A stretch of DNA of 64,000 nucleotides from Undaria pinnatifida (Eukaryota > Sar > Phaeophyceae > Laminariales > Alariaceae): contig JABAKD010000023.1 of the NCBI GenBank assembly GCA_012845835.1, forward strand, positions 16,426,702 through 16,490,701, in the 5' to 3' direction. Below, one piece after another: positions 9,954-19,168 of this stretch. Both the position numbers and the translations under genes were made by a program. Position 1 is the first letter of the stretch. Every line of letters starts with the position of its first letter. The notes under the pieces were generated by a model. The model was not told the origin of the DNA, did not search any database, and was given only the letters and a program-made list of their open reading frames with translations.

Positions 9954-12931
9954 CTTCGCAGCATCGACGACGGGGAAGACAGATATGGCACTAGCAAATA
10001 ATTCGCGATCGCTTTCGACGGCACTATCTCGTCTAAGTTGCCAGCGGACAGTTCGTATTCACGAGGGTTGGGGGGATGAAAAGGCTGATCATCGGGGACG
10101 TTACGACAGATAGCTGCAAGTTGCGGTTCGGATGGAAGTGGTTTTCCATCCACCTCGCTAAAAATACGCGATAGCGTATCCGGTACAACGTTAAGTTTTC
10201 CCGGAACGTGTTTGACGGTGAAATCGTAATTTTGAAGACAAATTGCCCAACGGGTGAGCATATTGGACGTGTCTTGCATGTGGTACAAGTACGTGAGAGC
10301 TTGGTGGTCGGTACAACACGTAAAGTGTCGGCCCCATAGATACGGACGCCAATGGGTCAGAGCCCATACGACAGCAAGGCATTCTTTCATCGTGGGGCTA
10401 TAGTGGCTTTGGCTACGAGAAAAACGCTTGCTATAGTACGCGACAATATCCAGCTCTTTGCCATCGGTGCTGCCCTTGGACGGTTGGGCTAGGAAAGCAC
10501 CTACACCTTGCTCGGAAGCGTCGGTGTGAACAACGAAATCTCTCGAAAAATCGGGAAAGTGAAGGACGGGGGCTTCGGATAAAGCATCTTTGAGTTTCTG
10601 GAATGCGGCATCTTGTGCCGGACCCCAGGCCTTTTTAAAACTCGTGCGTTTGATAAAGCTCTTTCGAGTCAGTTCTACAAGCGGTGCCGTAAGGTCAGAA
10701 TAATCTTTGACAAACCGGCGGACGAAATTCGCCATACCCAGAACAGAACGTAAGTCTTTAATGGATTTGGGCGTGGGCAGGTCGTGAATCGCATTGATGC
10801 GGTCGGTACTGACGGAAATCCCTTTCGCGGAAATGACATGACCGAGATAGTTGACTTCTTTCTGCCCAAATTGAATTTTTGGCGGTTTGAGTGTCAAGCC
10901 TGCCGCATGCAACGCTGCGAACATTTTCTCGAGAGAGACGAGGTGGCTTTCGAACGTGTGATTGATACAAATCAAATCGTCCATGTACGAAAGGATACCG
11001 GAGTCAGGGCCAAGGTGGCCTAGAGCTAAAGACATTACGTGTTGAAACAGCCATGGTGCATTCGCTACTCCAAAAGGCATGCGCTTAAAACAGTACTTGC
11101 CTCTCGGTGTCACGAAGGCGGTGCGGTCGACGTGCCCCTCGGCCACAGGTAGCTGCCAGAACGCACTGAGGATGTCGGCGACCGAAATGTAGAGGGCGTC
11201 TCCGACGGCATCCAGGCAGGACTCGAGGTTAGGCATGGGCCAGCTCTTGCGAATGATGTGGCGGTTGAGGGTATGGCGGTAATCAACACAGAAACGGGGG
11301 CTGCCGTTGCTCTTGGCGACGATAGTACAAGGGCTACCCCACGGACTTGGCCGTTCCTCAATTATTCCCCATTCTAACATCTCGTTGACACATTTGTCAA
11401 TTACTTCAGAGGTGCGGGGGTTGGGACGGTATGGGGGACGATCGACAGGACGGGTGCCTTCCGGCACGGGGAACGTTGCTTCGGCGATTGTACAACGTCC
11501 TAATTCAGACATTGACAGAGAGAAAACGGGACGATATTTAGCGCATAAGTCAAGGACAGCATCCTTCTGCTCCACGGTAAACGTGGAACTGGCGAATGCT
11601 TTAGACAGAGGACCTTCAAGGTCAGACCTGGCGCGGCGAACATCCTCGTCAGTGACGGGGGTGTTCGCGACGGCGTTGATATTTAATTGGTCAGGGGTGA
11701 CTACAGACGCTGTGTACAAATTGCCAAGATGCAAGCCTGGTAAAAGGCAGACACCATCGCCAGATGGGTTACATATTTGTACGACAACAGAGCCATCAGA
11801 AGCACTCCACGTAGCTAAAGTACGGGCGACGAGAATATTCTTGAAAGGTTCAAGTGTTGTGTCATCGGAAAAATCTTTCTCGGTTATAATGCGAGGTTCG
11901 ACAACAACAGTGCAGTCTTCTGGCGGCAGACAATCAGTGTAAGCAACAGCAAGGCTTTCCCATTCCGGTTTGAGATTAACTCTCTCACACAGAGAGACAG
12001 GAATGGCATCAGCATCGTGATGTACAGCGGCCACCGACATGTTTTGAGTGTGGCTCGCCGGGGAAGGATTGCTAGTACTGGACGACGGGACGAAGTCACG
12101 AATGCGATGAACAGCTGGTATCGTTGAACCAGTAGACGAAAATGGCAAAGTTTGATTTTTCCAATCTAGGCGCGCTCCGAAGTCGGACATGACACTATTA
12201 TCGAGGAGCATAAGATCGGGGCCCAAAGAGGGGACGACTAGCGCAGTCACCGTGCGGGTGAGTTCGCTGAGGGTTAAAGGAAAATCAATAAACCCGACGA
12301 CATTGATTGGCTCGCCATTTGCAGCGCGGAGCGCAACAGCGGCTGGGGGGACGGGATTAAGAGGAATACCTCGCAGGGTGGGATGAGACCGTACCCACGC
12401 GAGAGAAACAACCGGCACATCGGTAGCCGTGTCCACCGTGATGTTATTCACGGGGACGTCGTCGACAGAGCCGGCGATGCGGACTCGTCGAGACGAGAAA
12501 GACAAAGAAAAGTCGATGGTTTTGTGCGCCAGCCTTGAGCTGTACCACACGTGGTCTGAATTATGTTTTATTTCGGGGAAACTTTTCCCTTCCACATCCC
12601 GAAAACGTACACCAAAGCGCGCAGGCGCTGTACATCTACTTGGACGCATACCTTGACTCGCACTCGGGGACGCGAATACAGTAACTGGGGAATCAGGGAC
12701 ACCATTATCACAACTCAAGCTTCGCTTGCGCGATGAACGCTGACTCTTAACCTCCTCTACTTCAGCCTGAGGGGGAGGGACGACACGTAATTCAGACACA
12801 CTTGCCACACGAAACAGCTTAGTTGCTGCGCCGTGAGAACGGGCACGGTACCTAGGCACGACATAACTACGATGACGGACGGGGACACGGGGGACGATAA
12901 ACTCAGGGGCAAAAGCGGCTACCGACGACAT
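9905..12931 (-). CDS. Gypsy pol: protease, reverse transcriptase, RNase H
   Basis: Order of domains: a retropepsin-like region with VDTATDV where most families have D-T/S-G; reverse transcriptase with SVADILSAFWQL (first Asp) and SYMDDLI (catalytic YMDD, near 10985); RNase H with HTDASEQGVGAF, MKECLAVVWAL, CTDHQAL and PDTLSR. ATG at 12931 is the first in-frame Met. The frame is open upstream to a TAG at 13013-13015, so pol may start there or be reached from gag by frameshift plus readthrough. The last ~30 codons after about 10015 are out of frame with integrase. Gly-to-Ala in the protease motif is unusual and could reduce activity. Confidence 0.9.
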   Translation of the reverse strand: MSSVAAFAPEFIVPRVPVRHRSYVVPRYRARSHGAATKLFRVASVSELRVVPPPQAEVEEVKSQRSSRKRSLSCDNGVPDSPVTVFASPSASQGMRPSRCTAPARFGVRFRDVEGKSFPEIKHNSDHVWYSSRLAHKTIDFSLSFSSRRVRIAGSVDDVPVNNITVDTATDVPVVSLAWVRSHPTLRGIPLNPVPPAAVALRAANGEPINVVGFIDFPLTLSELTRTVTALVVPSLGPDLMLLDNSVMSDFGARLDWKNQTLPFSSTGSTIPAVHRIRDFVPSSSTSNPSPASHTQNMSVAAVHHDADAIPVSLCERVNLKPEWESLAVAYTDCLPPEDCTVVVEPRIITEKDFSDDTTLEPFKNILVARTLATWSASDGSVVVQICNPSGDGVCLLPGLHLGNLYTASVVTPDQLNINAVANTPVTDEDVRRARSDLEGPLSKAFASSTFTVEQKDAVLDLCAKYRPVFSLSMSELGRCTIAEATFPVPEGTRPVDRPPYRPNPRTSEVIDKCVNEMLEWGIIEERPSPWGSPCTIVAKSNGSPRFCVDYRHTLNRHIIRKSWPMPNLESCLDAVGDALYISVADILSAFWQLPVAEGHVDRTAFVTPRGKYCFKRMPFGVANAPWLFQHVMSLALGHLGPDSGILSYMDDLICINHTFESHLVSLEKMFAALHAAGLTLKPPKIQFGQKEVNYLGHVISAKGISVSTDRINAIHDLPTPKSIKDLRSVLGMANFVRRFVKDYSDLTAPLVELTRKSFIKRTSFKKAWGPAQDAAFQKLKDALSEAPVLHFPDFSRDFVVHTDASEQGVGAFLAQPSKGSTDGKELDIVAYYSKRFSRSQSHYSPTMKECLAVVWALTHWRPYLWGRHFTCCTDHQALTYLYHMQDTSNMLTRWAICLQNYDFTVKHVPGKLNVVPDTLSRIFSEVDGKPLPSEPQLAAICRNVPDDQPFHPPNPREYELSAGNLDEIVPSKAIANYLLVPYLSSPSSMLRSCLLIRGKNFVSTLTT

Positions 12932-13073
12932 GGAGATTTTCCTCTGCACGCCTTTCCTGGCTACACCAGAAGACGACCCTACTGTTTCAGGCGCTACAAC
13001 AGCAGGGCACCCCTAGTTGTCGTCGTCGTCGTCTGGGGCAGGGGCTTTCTTGGAGCGCTTACCTCCGCCATTG

Positions 13074-14615
13074 TCACCGCCGCCGCCCTTGTTGCGCTTG
13101 CTGGTTGCGCGCGCCCTGCGTGCAGTCACGCTCCTCGCGTTGCCGCGTCCAGCACTCCTCGAGCCAGTGGCCCACCTTGCTCTTGCACGTCGGGTGCGTG
13201 CACTTGGGACGCTCCTTGTCGGTCCTGGCTCCTTTGGGAAACTTGTCACCCATGGGGGACTTGCCCTTGAAAGGCTTGCCTTTGGGTCCGCTCGAGGTAG
13301 CCCCTCCAGAGCTAGAACCTCCGGAGCTGGAGCCTGCTTTGCCGGACGCAGCCCGCAACGAGATTGCATCATACTGCTGGGCGATAGCGGTGCGGTTCGG
13401 GACGGTAGTAAAGGACGTGGCACTGACGTGAGCATTGATGCGACTGGTGTTAGAGCCAGTGAGGTTCGCGGCCTCAAGGCGACGGAGCTGAGCAACGGCT
13501 TCAGACATTGTCTTGGGGTGTTGTTCTTGACTAGCAAGAAGCCTGATCCCCGGTACTACACCGTTGCGGAATAGTACGACGGACAGAGCAGCGTACGGCG
13601 AACGCCCCGGGGTTACACGCTGGACGCACGCTTCAAAACGAGTACACTCTGATTGAAAGCGGAGGGCATACGACGCGACGGTTTCACCAGGGTCCATTTT
13701 GAACTCGGCGAGACGAAGGGCAGAGTCCTCTACTGAGTTAGAGGGCATGAGACAGTCGAGCAGTGCAGTTTTCAGTTCCGACCAGTTCTTCGGCGCAGTG
13801 TGCGAACCCGGTGCGTCAGTGATTTCTGTGGATACAGCAGGGTTGTGCCAGTTGAGGCTGCCGTCCATTATGTGCTGGTACAACGTGAGAACTGGTCCAT
13901 CACAGATGAGTGATATGTGCTCGAATGCAACCTCGTCGGAGAGTTTGACTAACTCAGCATCAGACACACCAGTAGATATTCCTGCTTTGACGCGAAAACT
14001 GCAGACGAGACGGTACTGCTGTATAACCGAAATGACATCGACGTCAGCGGAGCCGGTAAGACGCGGAACCTGCTTGACGTCCTGTGACGTGATAACTACA
14101 CGCTTAGACTTAGGCGACAAAACTTCAGCGAATGTCTGCGCAAGTGACGGGACGGAGGTCTCCTGCTGCTGTACAGAAACGGCAGGAGACGACGACTTAG
14201 ATTCAAAGCTAGCCAGGCTTACCAAACGACTCATCAACTCCATCGTTTGTGGAGACAGCTCCGCAATCTCGCCAGAGTCTAGCTTGGCGATATCCTTGTT
14301 GACTATAGACTGGAGCAGGTTGACTGTGGAGTCTATGTTCGACGGACCAGAAAGAAGCGGGGTGATGTTGGTTTGGTGGAAGCCCGAAGCTCCTACAGCG
14401 TTGTCGCTGTCGACGTCCATGGCGCTCGCGGGGGAAGATCCGTCCGCGGTAGCCTCGGCAGCAGCGCCGTCGCTGGTTGTGGCGGCGCCGTCGCCATCGG
14501 GCTCCACGGGGTTATCACCAGCGGCGCCGTTGGTGGTGACCACAACAGTCCCGTCGGCGGGGGTAGCGGGCTGTTGATCCCGGTTGTCGACGTTTTCTCC
14601 GTAGCTATCGGACAT
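13074..14615 (-). CDS. Gypsy gag with one zinc knuckle
   Basis: 513 residues from ATG at 14615. The N terminus is acidic and rich in Ala/Asp/Gly (MSDSYGENVD). The middle has the character of a gag capsid (LNWHNPAVSTEI, ALLDCLMPSNSVEDSALRL). Near the C terminus lies CTHPTCKSKVGHWLEEC, spaced C-x4-C-x5-H-x4-C, wider than the usual C-x2-C-x4-H-x4-C. It ends at TGA (13074-13076). The frame shared with pol continues past this point with a Lys/Gly-rich and Asp-run tail to the TAG at 13013. Confidence 0.8.
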   Translation of the reverse strand: MSDSYGENVDNRDQQPATPADGTVVVTTNGAAGDNPVEPDGDGAATTSDGAAAEATADGSSPASAMDVDSDNAVGASGFHQTNITPLLSGPSNIDSTVNLLQSIVNKDIAKLDSGEIAELSPQTMELMSRLVSLASFESKSSSPAVSVQQQETSVPSLAQTFAEVLSPKSKRVVITSQDVKQVPRLTGSADVDVISVIQQYRLVCSFRVKAGISTGVSDAELVKLSDEVAFEHISLICDGPVLTLYQHIMDGSLNWHNPAVSTEITDAPGSHTAPKNWSELKTALLDCLMPSNSVEDSALRLAEFKMDPGETVASYALRFQSECTRFEACVQRVTPGRSPYAALSVVLFRNGVVPGIRLLASQEQHPKTMSEAVAQLRRLEAANLTGSNTSRINAHVSATSFTTVPNRTAIAQQYDAISLRAASGKAGSSSGGSSSGGATSSGPKGKPFKGKSPMGDKFPKGARTDKERPKCTHPTCKSKVGHWLEECWTRQREERDCTQGARNQQAQQGRRR

Positions 14616-14639
14616 GGCTGAGGTGAACTCGAGAAAGGC

Positions 14640-14671
14640 TCAATCCAAAAGACTGCCGTCTGAACGCCAAT
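14640..14671 (-). other. Second, decayed primer site
   Basis: On the minus strand TTATTGGCGTTCAGACGGCAG begins here (14673 downward). It resembles the LTR end plus primer site of the functional copy (TTATTGGCGTCGACGGCAG) with a three-base difference in length. It sits about 60 bases inside the functional site, just beyond the tRNA-derived block. Confidence 0.5.
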
Positions 14672-14730
14672 AATGGATTCGAAACCCATTGTGATTTCAC
14701 GCGCAGGTTCGGGTCCTGCCGTCGACGCCA
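14672..14730 (-). other. Extended primer site: 3' half of tRNA-Ser(CGA)
   Basis: On the plus strand this reads as a tRNA 3' half: anticodon arm ATGGA-TTCGAAA-CCCAT (anticodon CGA at 14680-14682), a long class II variable arm GTGA-TT-TCAC, T arm GCAGG-TTCGGGT-CCTGC, acceptor strand CGTCGAC, discriminator G and CCA. Only tRNA-Ser, -Leu and a few others have such a variable arm; CGA and G73 point to Ser. The CCA lies one base from the LTR. There is no D arm or 5' acceptor strand, so it is not a tRNA gene but a very long complement to the primer. T-loop position 58, normally A (often methylated), is G here. Confidence 0.75.
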
Positions 14731-14731
14731 A

Positions 14732-15165
14732 TAAGGGTTTGTACTCAAGAACACCGCAGGGAGGTGCGAATCTCCAACGCTGTGCGTACACGCGTTCCTC
14801 TAAGGCAACGGCCGCAGAATGTGGGCGGTGTTGACGATCACCGGACGAGTAGACGTGCTCGGTAAAGAGACAGAAGAATCTCAGGTTGAGATGGGGACAG
14901 TAGGAAGCGTGAGAGGTGTGCGAGGGTGCACCCTCGCACTCCTCTCGGACGAAAGTAAGGGGCAACGAGCTGAGGAAGCGTCTGGGAAGACGTCTTGAGG
15001 TTCCTCGGGATGTTGTACCCTTCCTTGTGGCTCGGAGTGTGAGTGAGAACGACATCGCTCCGAGAGACGATCTTTCTAGGAGAACGTGCGGAACGTTCCT
15101 GAAGGTTCTAGAATTTGTGTTCAGACGCAAGTAGGCAGGTTGGGTTCAGAGCATTGTGACCCACA
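14732..15165 (-). repeat. Gypsy 5' LTR
   Basis: 434 bp, TGTGGG to CCCTTA on the minus strand, followed by one base and the primer site. The outer edge meets the TAAG target duplication at 15166-15169. Confidence 0.88.
15091..15113 (-). promoter_or_regulatory. Five-unit heat-shock element in the 5' LTR
   Basis: TTC-GAA-TTC-GAA-TTC with exactly two bases between trimers, read on the minus strand about 52-75 bases into the LTR, in U3. Alternating nGAAn units are the binding site of heat-shock factor trimers; three suffice in known elements. A further TTC and GAA lie just downstream at wider spacing. Confidence 0.65.
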
Positions 15166-15428
15166 TAAGACGCAATGAAAACGGGCAAGTCTCATCACGG
15201 GGGTCAGCCAGGGTTGTAAAAATGGTCCATGCAGTGATAAATAACACAGCAGCATGATACCTCAGCACCAGTCGCAGTACACACTGGAGGTTGATATATA
15301 GCAGTAAACAGAAGCTGAAGTTAACCTGGGTGATGCTGGAGAGCAGTCCCGTGATTGGGGTTAGCGAGTTGTTCATGTGGTGACGCGGTGTACTACTACT
15401 GTTACTCATTTTTCATACAACCACATGA

Positions 15429-15580
15429 ACTCTTTGTATTAACGAGTACAAGCAGGGTGCGCAACCTCTTCTTCAGGAATCGCAGTACACGTCGGTCGTA
15501 ATAGACTCTTTGTATTAACGAGTACAAGCAGGGTGCGCAACCTCTTCTTCAGGAATCGCAGTACACGTCGGTCGTAATAG
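15429..15580 (+). repeat. 76-bp tandem duplication in the copy C intron
   Basis: Two identical units starting ACTCTTTGTATT (15429-15504 and 15505-15580). The other copies have one. Confidence 0.85.
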
Positions 15581-15665
15581 CGTTGATAGCAGCAGTAATA
15601 GAGTAATACCGAACAATATATACAGCAGGTACTGTCTCTTACCCTTGGTTGTCGGTATTCCGCCG

Positions 15666-17441
15666 GTACGCTGTCTGCGACACCTGCAGGAGTGACGAGC
15701 CTTCCACGTGCCAAGCTTTTCATGTAACCTTAACAAGAAGCACTGGGGAAGCGGCGACAACCCTCGTGTGTGTGACTGGTGTGACGCGGACACCTGTGAT
15801 TCACCTTCGATCGGCGTCCCTAACGAAGGAGCTGAGAGCTTGACGAAACGTGAGTTACATTTCTGTCGTTGTGCTGTGATTTCTTTTTCATGCGTACAAA
15901 CACACTTTTGCATGTACGAGCACGTGTACGGGGCAGCCCCGTCATCGCGGTGTAAGCGGGAATTGTACAAGTACTCAGGTCTACGAGTAGACCTATGCAG
16001 TGACGCTGCTGTGTGATGCGATTTATTTTTCATACGTACAGCCAAACACACTTCATGTATGTACGACTACGAGTACGGGGCAGTCCCGTCATCGGGGTAA
16101 GCGGAGGTTGAACAAGTGGTCCATGCAGTGACGCTTTGTGCTGTGATATAAACACACGTTTTGGATGTACGACTACGACTACGTGGTATCTATACATGTA
16201 AGACGCAATAAAAACGGGCAAGTCTCATCACGGGGGTCAGCCAGGGTTGTAAAAATGGTCCATGCAGTGATAAATAACACAGCAGCATGATACCTCAGCA
16301 CCAGTCGCAGTACACACTGGAGGTTGATATATAGCAGTAAACAGAAGCTGAAGTTAACCTGGGTGATGCTGGAGAGCAGTCCCGTGATTGGGGTTAGCGA
16401 GTTGTTCATGTAGTGACGCGGTGTACTACTACTGTTACTCATTTTTCATACAACCACATGAACTCTTTGTATTAACGAGTACAAGTAGGGTGCGCAACCT
16501 CTGCTTCAGGAATCGCAGTACACGTCGGTCGTAATAGTGTTGATAGCAGCAGTAATAGAGTAGTACCGAACAATATATACAGCAGGTACTGTCTCTTACC
16601 CTTCGTTGTCGGTATTCCGCCGGTAGGCCTTATATAGCAGTATACCGGGGCTTACGCTTACCAGTTGCGACTGTGAATCCCGTTCGTTCCTGTCCCAGTG
16701 GTGGTTTCATAGGTGTTAGCAACGTTGTGGTACCAGGCAGGGCTTTGCCCATAAACGACCGCTTTCATTACAACAGTGTTAAATTGTACGACTTCCTTTC
16801 CAACTTTGGAAATCGACGACAGCTACGTGGCCTTACTATTTTGAACATTCACTGAACGCAAGGTATTCCCATCCGTTGTTGTCGTTTGCAGAAGCCCTGC
16901 GAAGCAGCCGCCGAGGGCCGCCAAGTCGGCGAGGACATAAACACGAAGTGCACTGGCGACATCAAGGTCGGTGACCTCCTGAAGAAGGCAGGCGACCACT
17001 TGCTCGATATACATCCCGCATTCCATTCCCACGGTGCCACGAGGGCGTTCGACATCGAGGTTCGTTCTACTCTTATCTTGCGTCCTGTGTGTCACGAGTC
17101 GAGACATCCATGTCTCTTGCTCAAGACTAGGGGATGGCGTGCGGATATAGTCTATGAAGTGCGGCTCTTTTTCCAAGTACCAAGAAGAGCAAGTACAACA
17201 ATACCACAACAATTACTAACAGCGAAACGAGCTCCAATAATTTGGATGGTTACGACGTCTGCTGGAGAGAAGTACCAATACTTTTTTACACATACTTGTC
17301 GACGTTCTCCCGCCATGCTTCAACGTTTGTGGACAGATCCACAAGATCATCGACAAAAAACAAGAGTGCAAGGTGCTGGGTACCTCCGCTGAGGAGGAAG
17401 AGTCCAAGCAAGCCTGCATGCTCCTTCGGAAGCAATGTTGA
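15666..17441 (+). pseudogene. Captured Cys-rich gene fragment, copy D
   Basis: 3' part of the Cys-rich exon (to 15849), exon from 16675, exon 16892-17059 (donor GAG|GTTCGT where others have GTACGT), and last exon 17337-17441 ending TGA. The frame of the 56-codon exon is intact and it splices in phase 0 to the last exon, giving an end ...FDIE-IHKTIDKKQEC...LLRKQC. The 5' end is missing because of the deletion. Confidence 0.5.
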
Positions 17442-18000
17442 CAGCACGTAATTTAAGAACGTTAAGTTGTGGTTTATTATACCAGCATCGTTTTTTGAGA
17501 ACTATGCCTGAATGCGTGCTCTTCGTCTTTCAGGAATACAAATGTACTTCACATGTTTGCGGTGTGTGCGTTCAAGTTCCTGCTTCCAGCATGTTTTTTT
17601 TGGCACTGCGATCCTTTACATCTTAAGTTGTAGTTTTCCTGTCTCTATCCTTGACAAGCGCGTGCCTGGTGTTTATGCACTGCGATAATTTATTATTGAT
17701 GATCGACTTAGAGAAGCTATTAATAGGTGTACAGGACCTAGGTGCTACCTGAGAGGTGGAAGGATATGCCAAGCAAGTCCTCCGACGCGCCCATCATGGA
17801 CTGGGCGAATGGATGATAATAACAAACTCATAATCATAATCGTCTCTATCCTGTACCGTTGTACTATATATGGACCTCTTGGCATTTTCAAGTCGCCAGT
17901 TGCGCCATTTGTGCTTCTTTTCCGCCTTCCTACTGAATGTCTATTCCTCCTTCCGCAAGCGTAGCGGGCGGCGCCCAGCCGCCCGCGAGCGAAGCCCTTG
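15666..18000 (+). mobile_element. Helitron-like family I, copy D (5'-deleted)
   Basis: Enters within the Cys-rich exon because of the deletion shared with copy C, then runs colinear with the other copies to hairpin and CCCTTG (ends 18000). The next copy starts ACTATATACC at 18005. Confidence 0.55.
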
Positions 18001-18215
18001 TAAAACTATATACCTAGACCTCGCCCCCCTCGGACGTCTCGCTCGGCATATCCTCCCCCTTCTCAGCCCTTCTCAGCCCGTAATTGTAATAAGAGCTGGA
18101 CTCGGCTCACGCGGTCTGGTGAATCTCACTCGCGAGTCTGCTGTATGCTCGCTAGCTGTCCAAACTCATTCCATACAATATCTGCAGGTTCTTCCACCTG
18201 ACGAAATAAATGCTT

Positions 18216-19168
18216 GTTCTGGCTTCGAGAACTGGTCAAGAAATATGATTGATGGATCGTGTGTAATTGAGCATCATTTATCCTTCTTCACTGCTTTTGT
18301 CCGCCTACCAATCCGTCACGTACTGACTGCTTTCGCCTGATACTCGCTTACATCAGTCTCACCCGACCCCGGTGGCTTGCCATATCGTGCATCGACTCGA
18401 GACGGCTCCAAGCGACACCCAGCGAGCTTCTGACATGAAAGGGCAACCACGACAAACCCCGGGAAATCTGCTCTCAAAACTTACCGACCTTACAACTACT
18501 TGTTGGCAATCAGTTCTGTACCACGACTTTCATATCCTTCTCAACTTCTTCTTGGAATCCACGCAGTACCCAACGACGACCTTTCCACCTACCAAAAACC
18601 CGTGATTATTCCAGCTACCCAGATGGATCCATATCCTACTCCAAGATCTACCCACAACTACGAGCGAAGGTCAACTCCAACGCCAGGTACTCGTATGTAG
18701 GTGTCTTAACCTTCCTTGGATCTATTCCGAACCTGAATTCTCAACTTACGTTATGAGCTTTTGACTTTCTTTATCAAATTATCAATTGACTTATGACTTA
18801 TTACCACATTGGCCCACCCTGCTTTTTAGTAGCAACCCAAACAGTTTGCTACTCAAAAGCAATTACCGCAAGGTAAGAAGTCATCACAGTAATCCCACGC
18901 AGTTGATTTGATGGCAATCATACGTGTGCATCACTGAGACGTTTAATGAACTCAACGCGACCCGAACAAAAACTTGAATGACCACCCAGACTGAACAATC
19001 GATCAAGACAGAACGACAGAAAAGTCTCGCTCTGAGCGCTAACCGAAGCACAAGGTAAAATCCAAGCTTTGCCCTACTCACCCATGCCCCTCAAAGTAGC
19101 GTGGGGTGGCAAGCTGAGAATTTTCCTCGATACTTCAACATGGTCAATTCGCCAATGCGACGATGAAA
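18216..19168. repeat. Left long direct repeat
   Basis: 953 bp, starting GTTCTGGCTTCGAG and ending CGACGATGAAA; nearly identical to 22540-23491. No reading frame I would support. Confidence 0.85.

Larger units (their letters stand above)
6229..15165 (-). mobile_element. Ty3/gypsy LTR retrotransposon with three LTRs
   Basis: Read on the minus strand: LTR (15165-14732), primer site, gag, pol (protease, RT, RNase H), integrase, a 1.35-kb noncoding stretch, purine tract, LTR (7105-6672), 9 bases, LTR (6662-6229). The whole is flanked by TAAG (6225-6228, 15166-15169), and the intact site is seen in copies D, E and F. All three LTRs are 434 bp and differ at only a few bases, so the insertion is young. 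The gag-RT-RNase H-integrase order is that of Metaviridae-type elements; no envelope-like or chromodomain gene was seen. Confidence 0.9.
5387..15665 (+). mobile_element. Helitron-like family I, copy C, split by a gypsy element
   Basis: Its 5' end is lost in the fusion with copy B. The copy is split at 6228/15166 by the gypsy element and resumes at 15170. At about 15665 it jumps from CCGCCGGTA straight into the Cys-rich exon of copy D. The two joined sites share GTA, so this is a deletion through short homology. Its intron holds a 76-bp tandem duplication (15429-15580). Confidence 0.5.

Noticed and set aside
14660-14735. A complete tRNA-Ser gene
   Set aside because: Only the 3' half from the anticodon arm is present. 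There is no D arm or 5' acceptor strand, and CCA is encoded right beside the LTR, as in a primer site.
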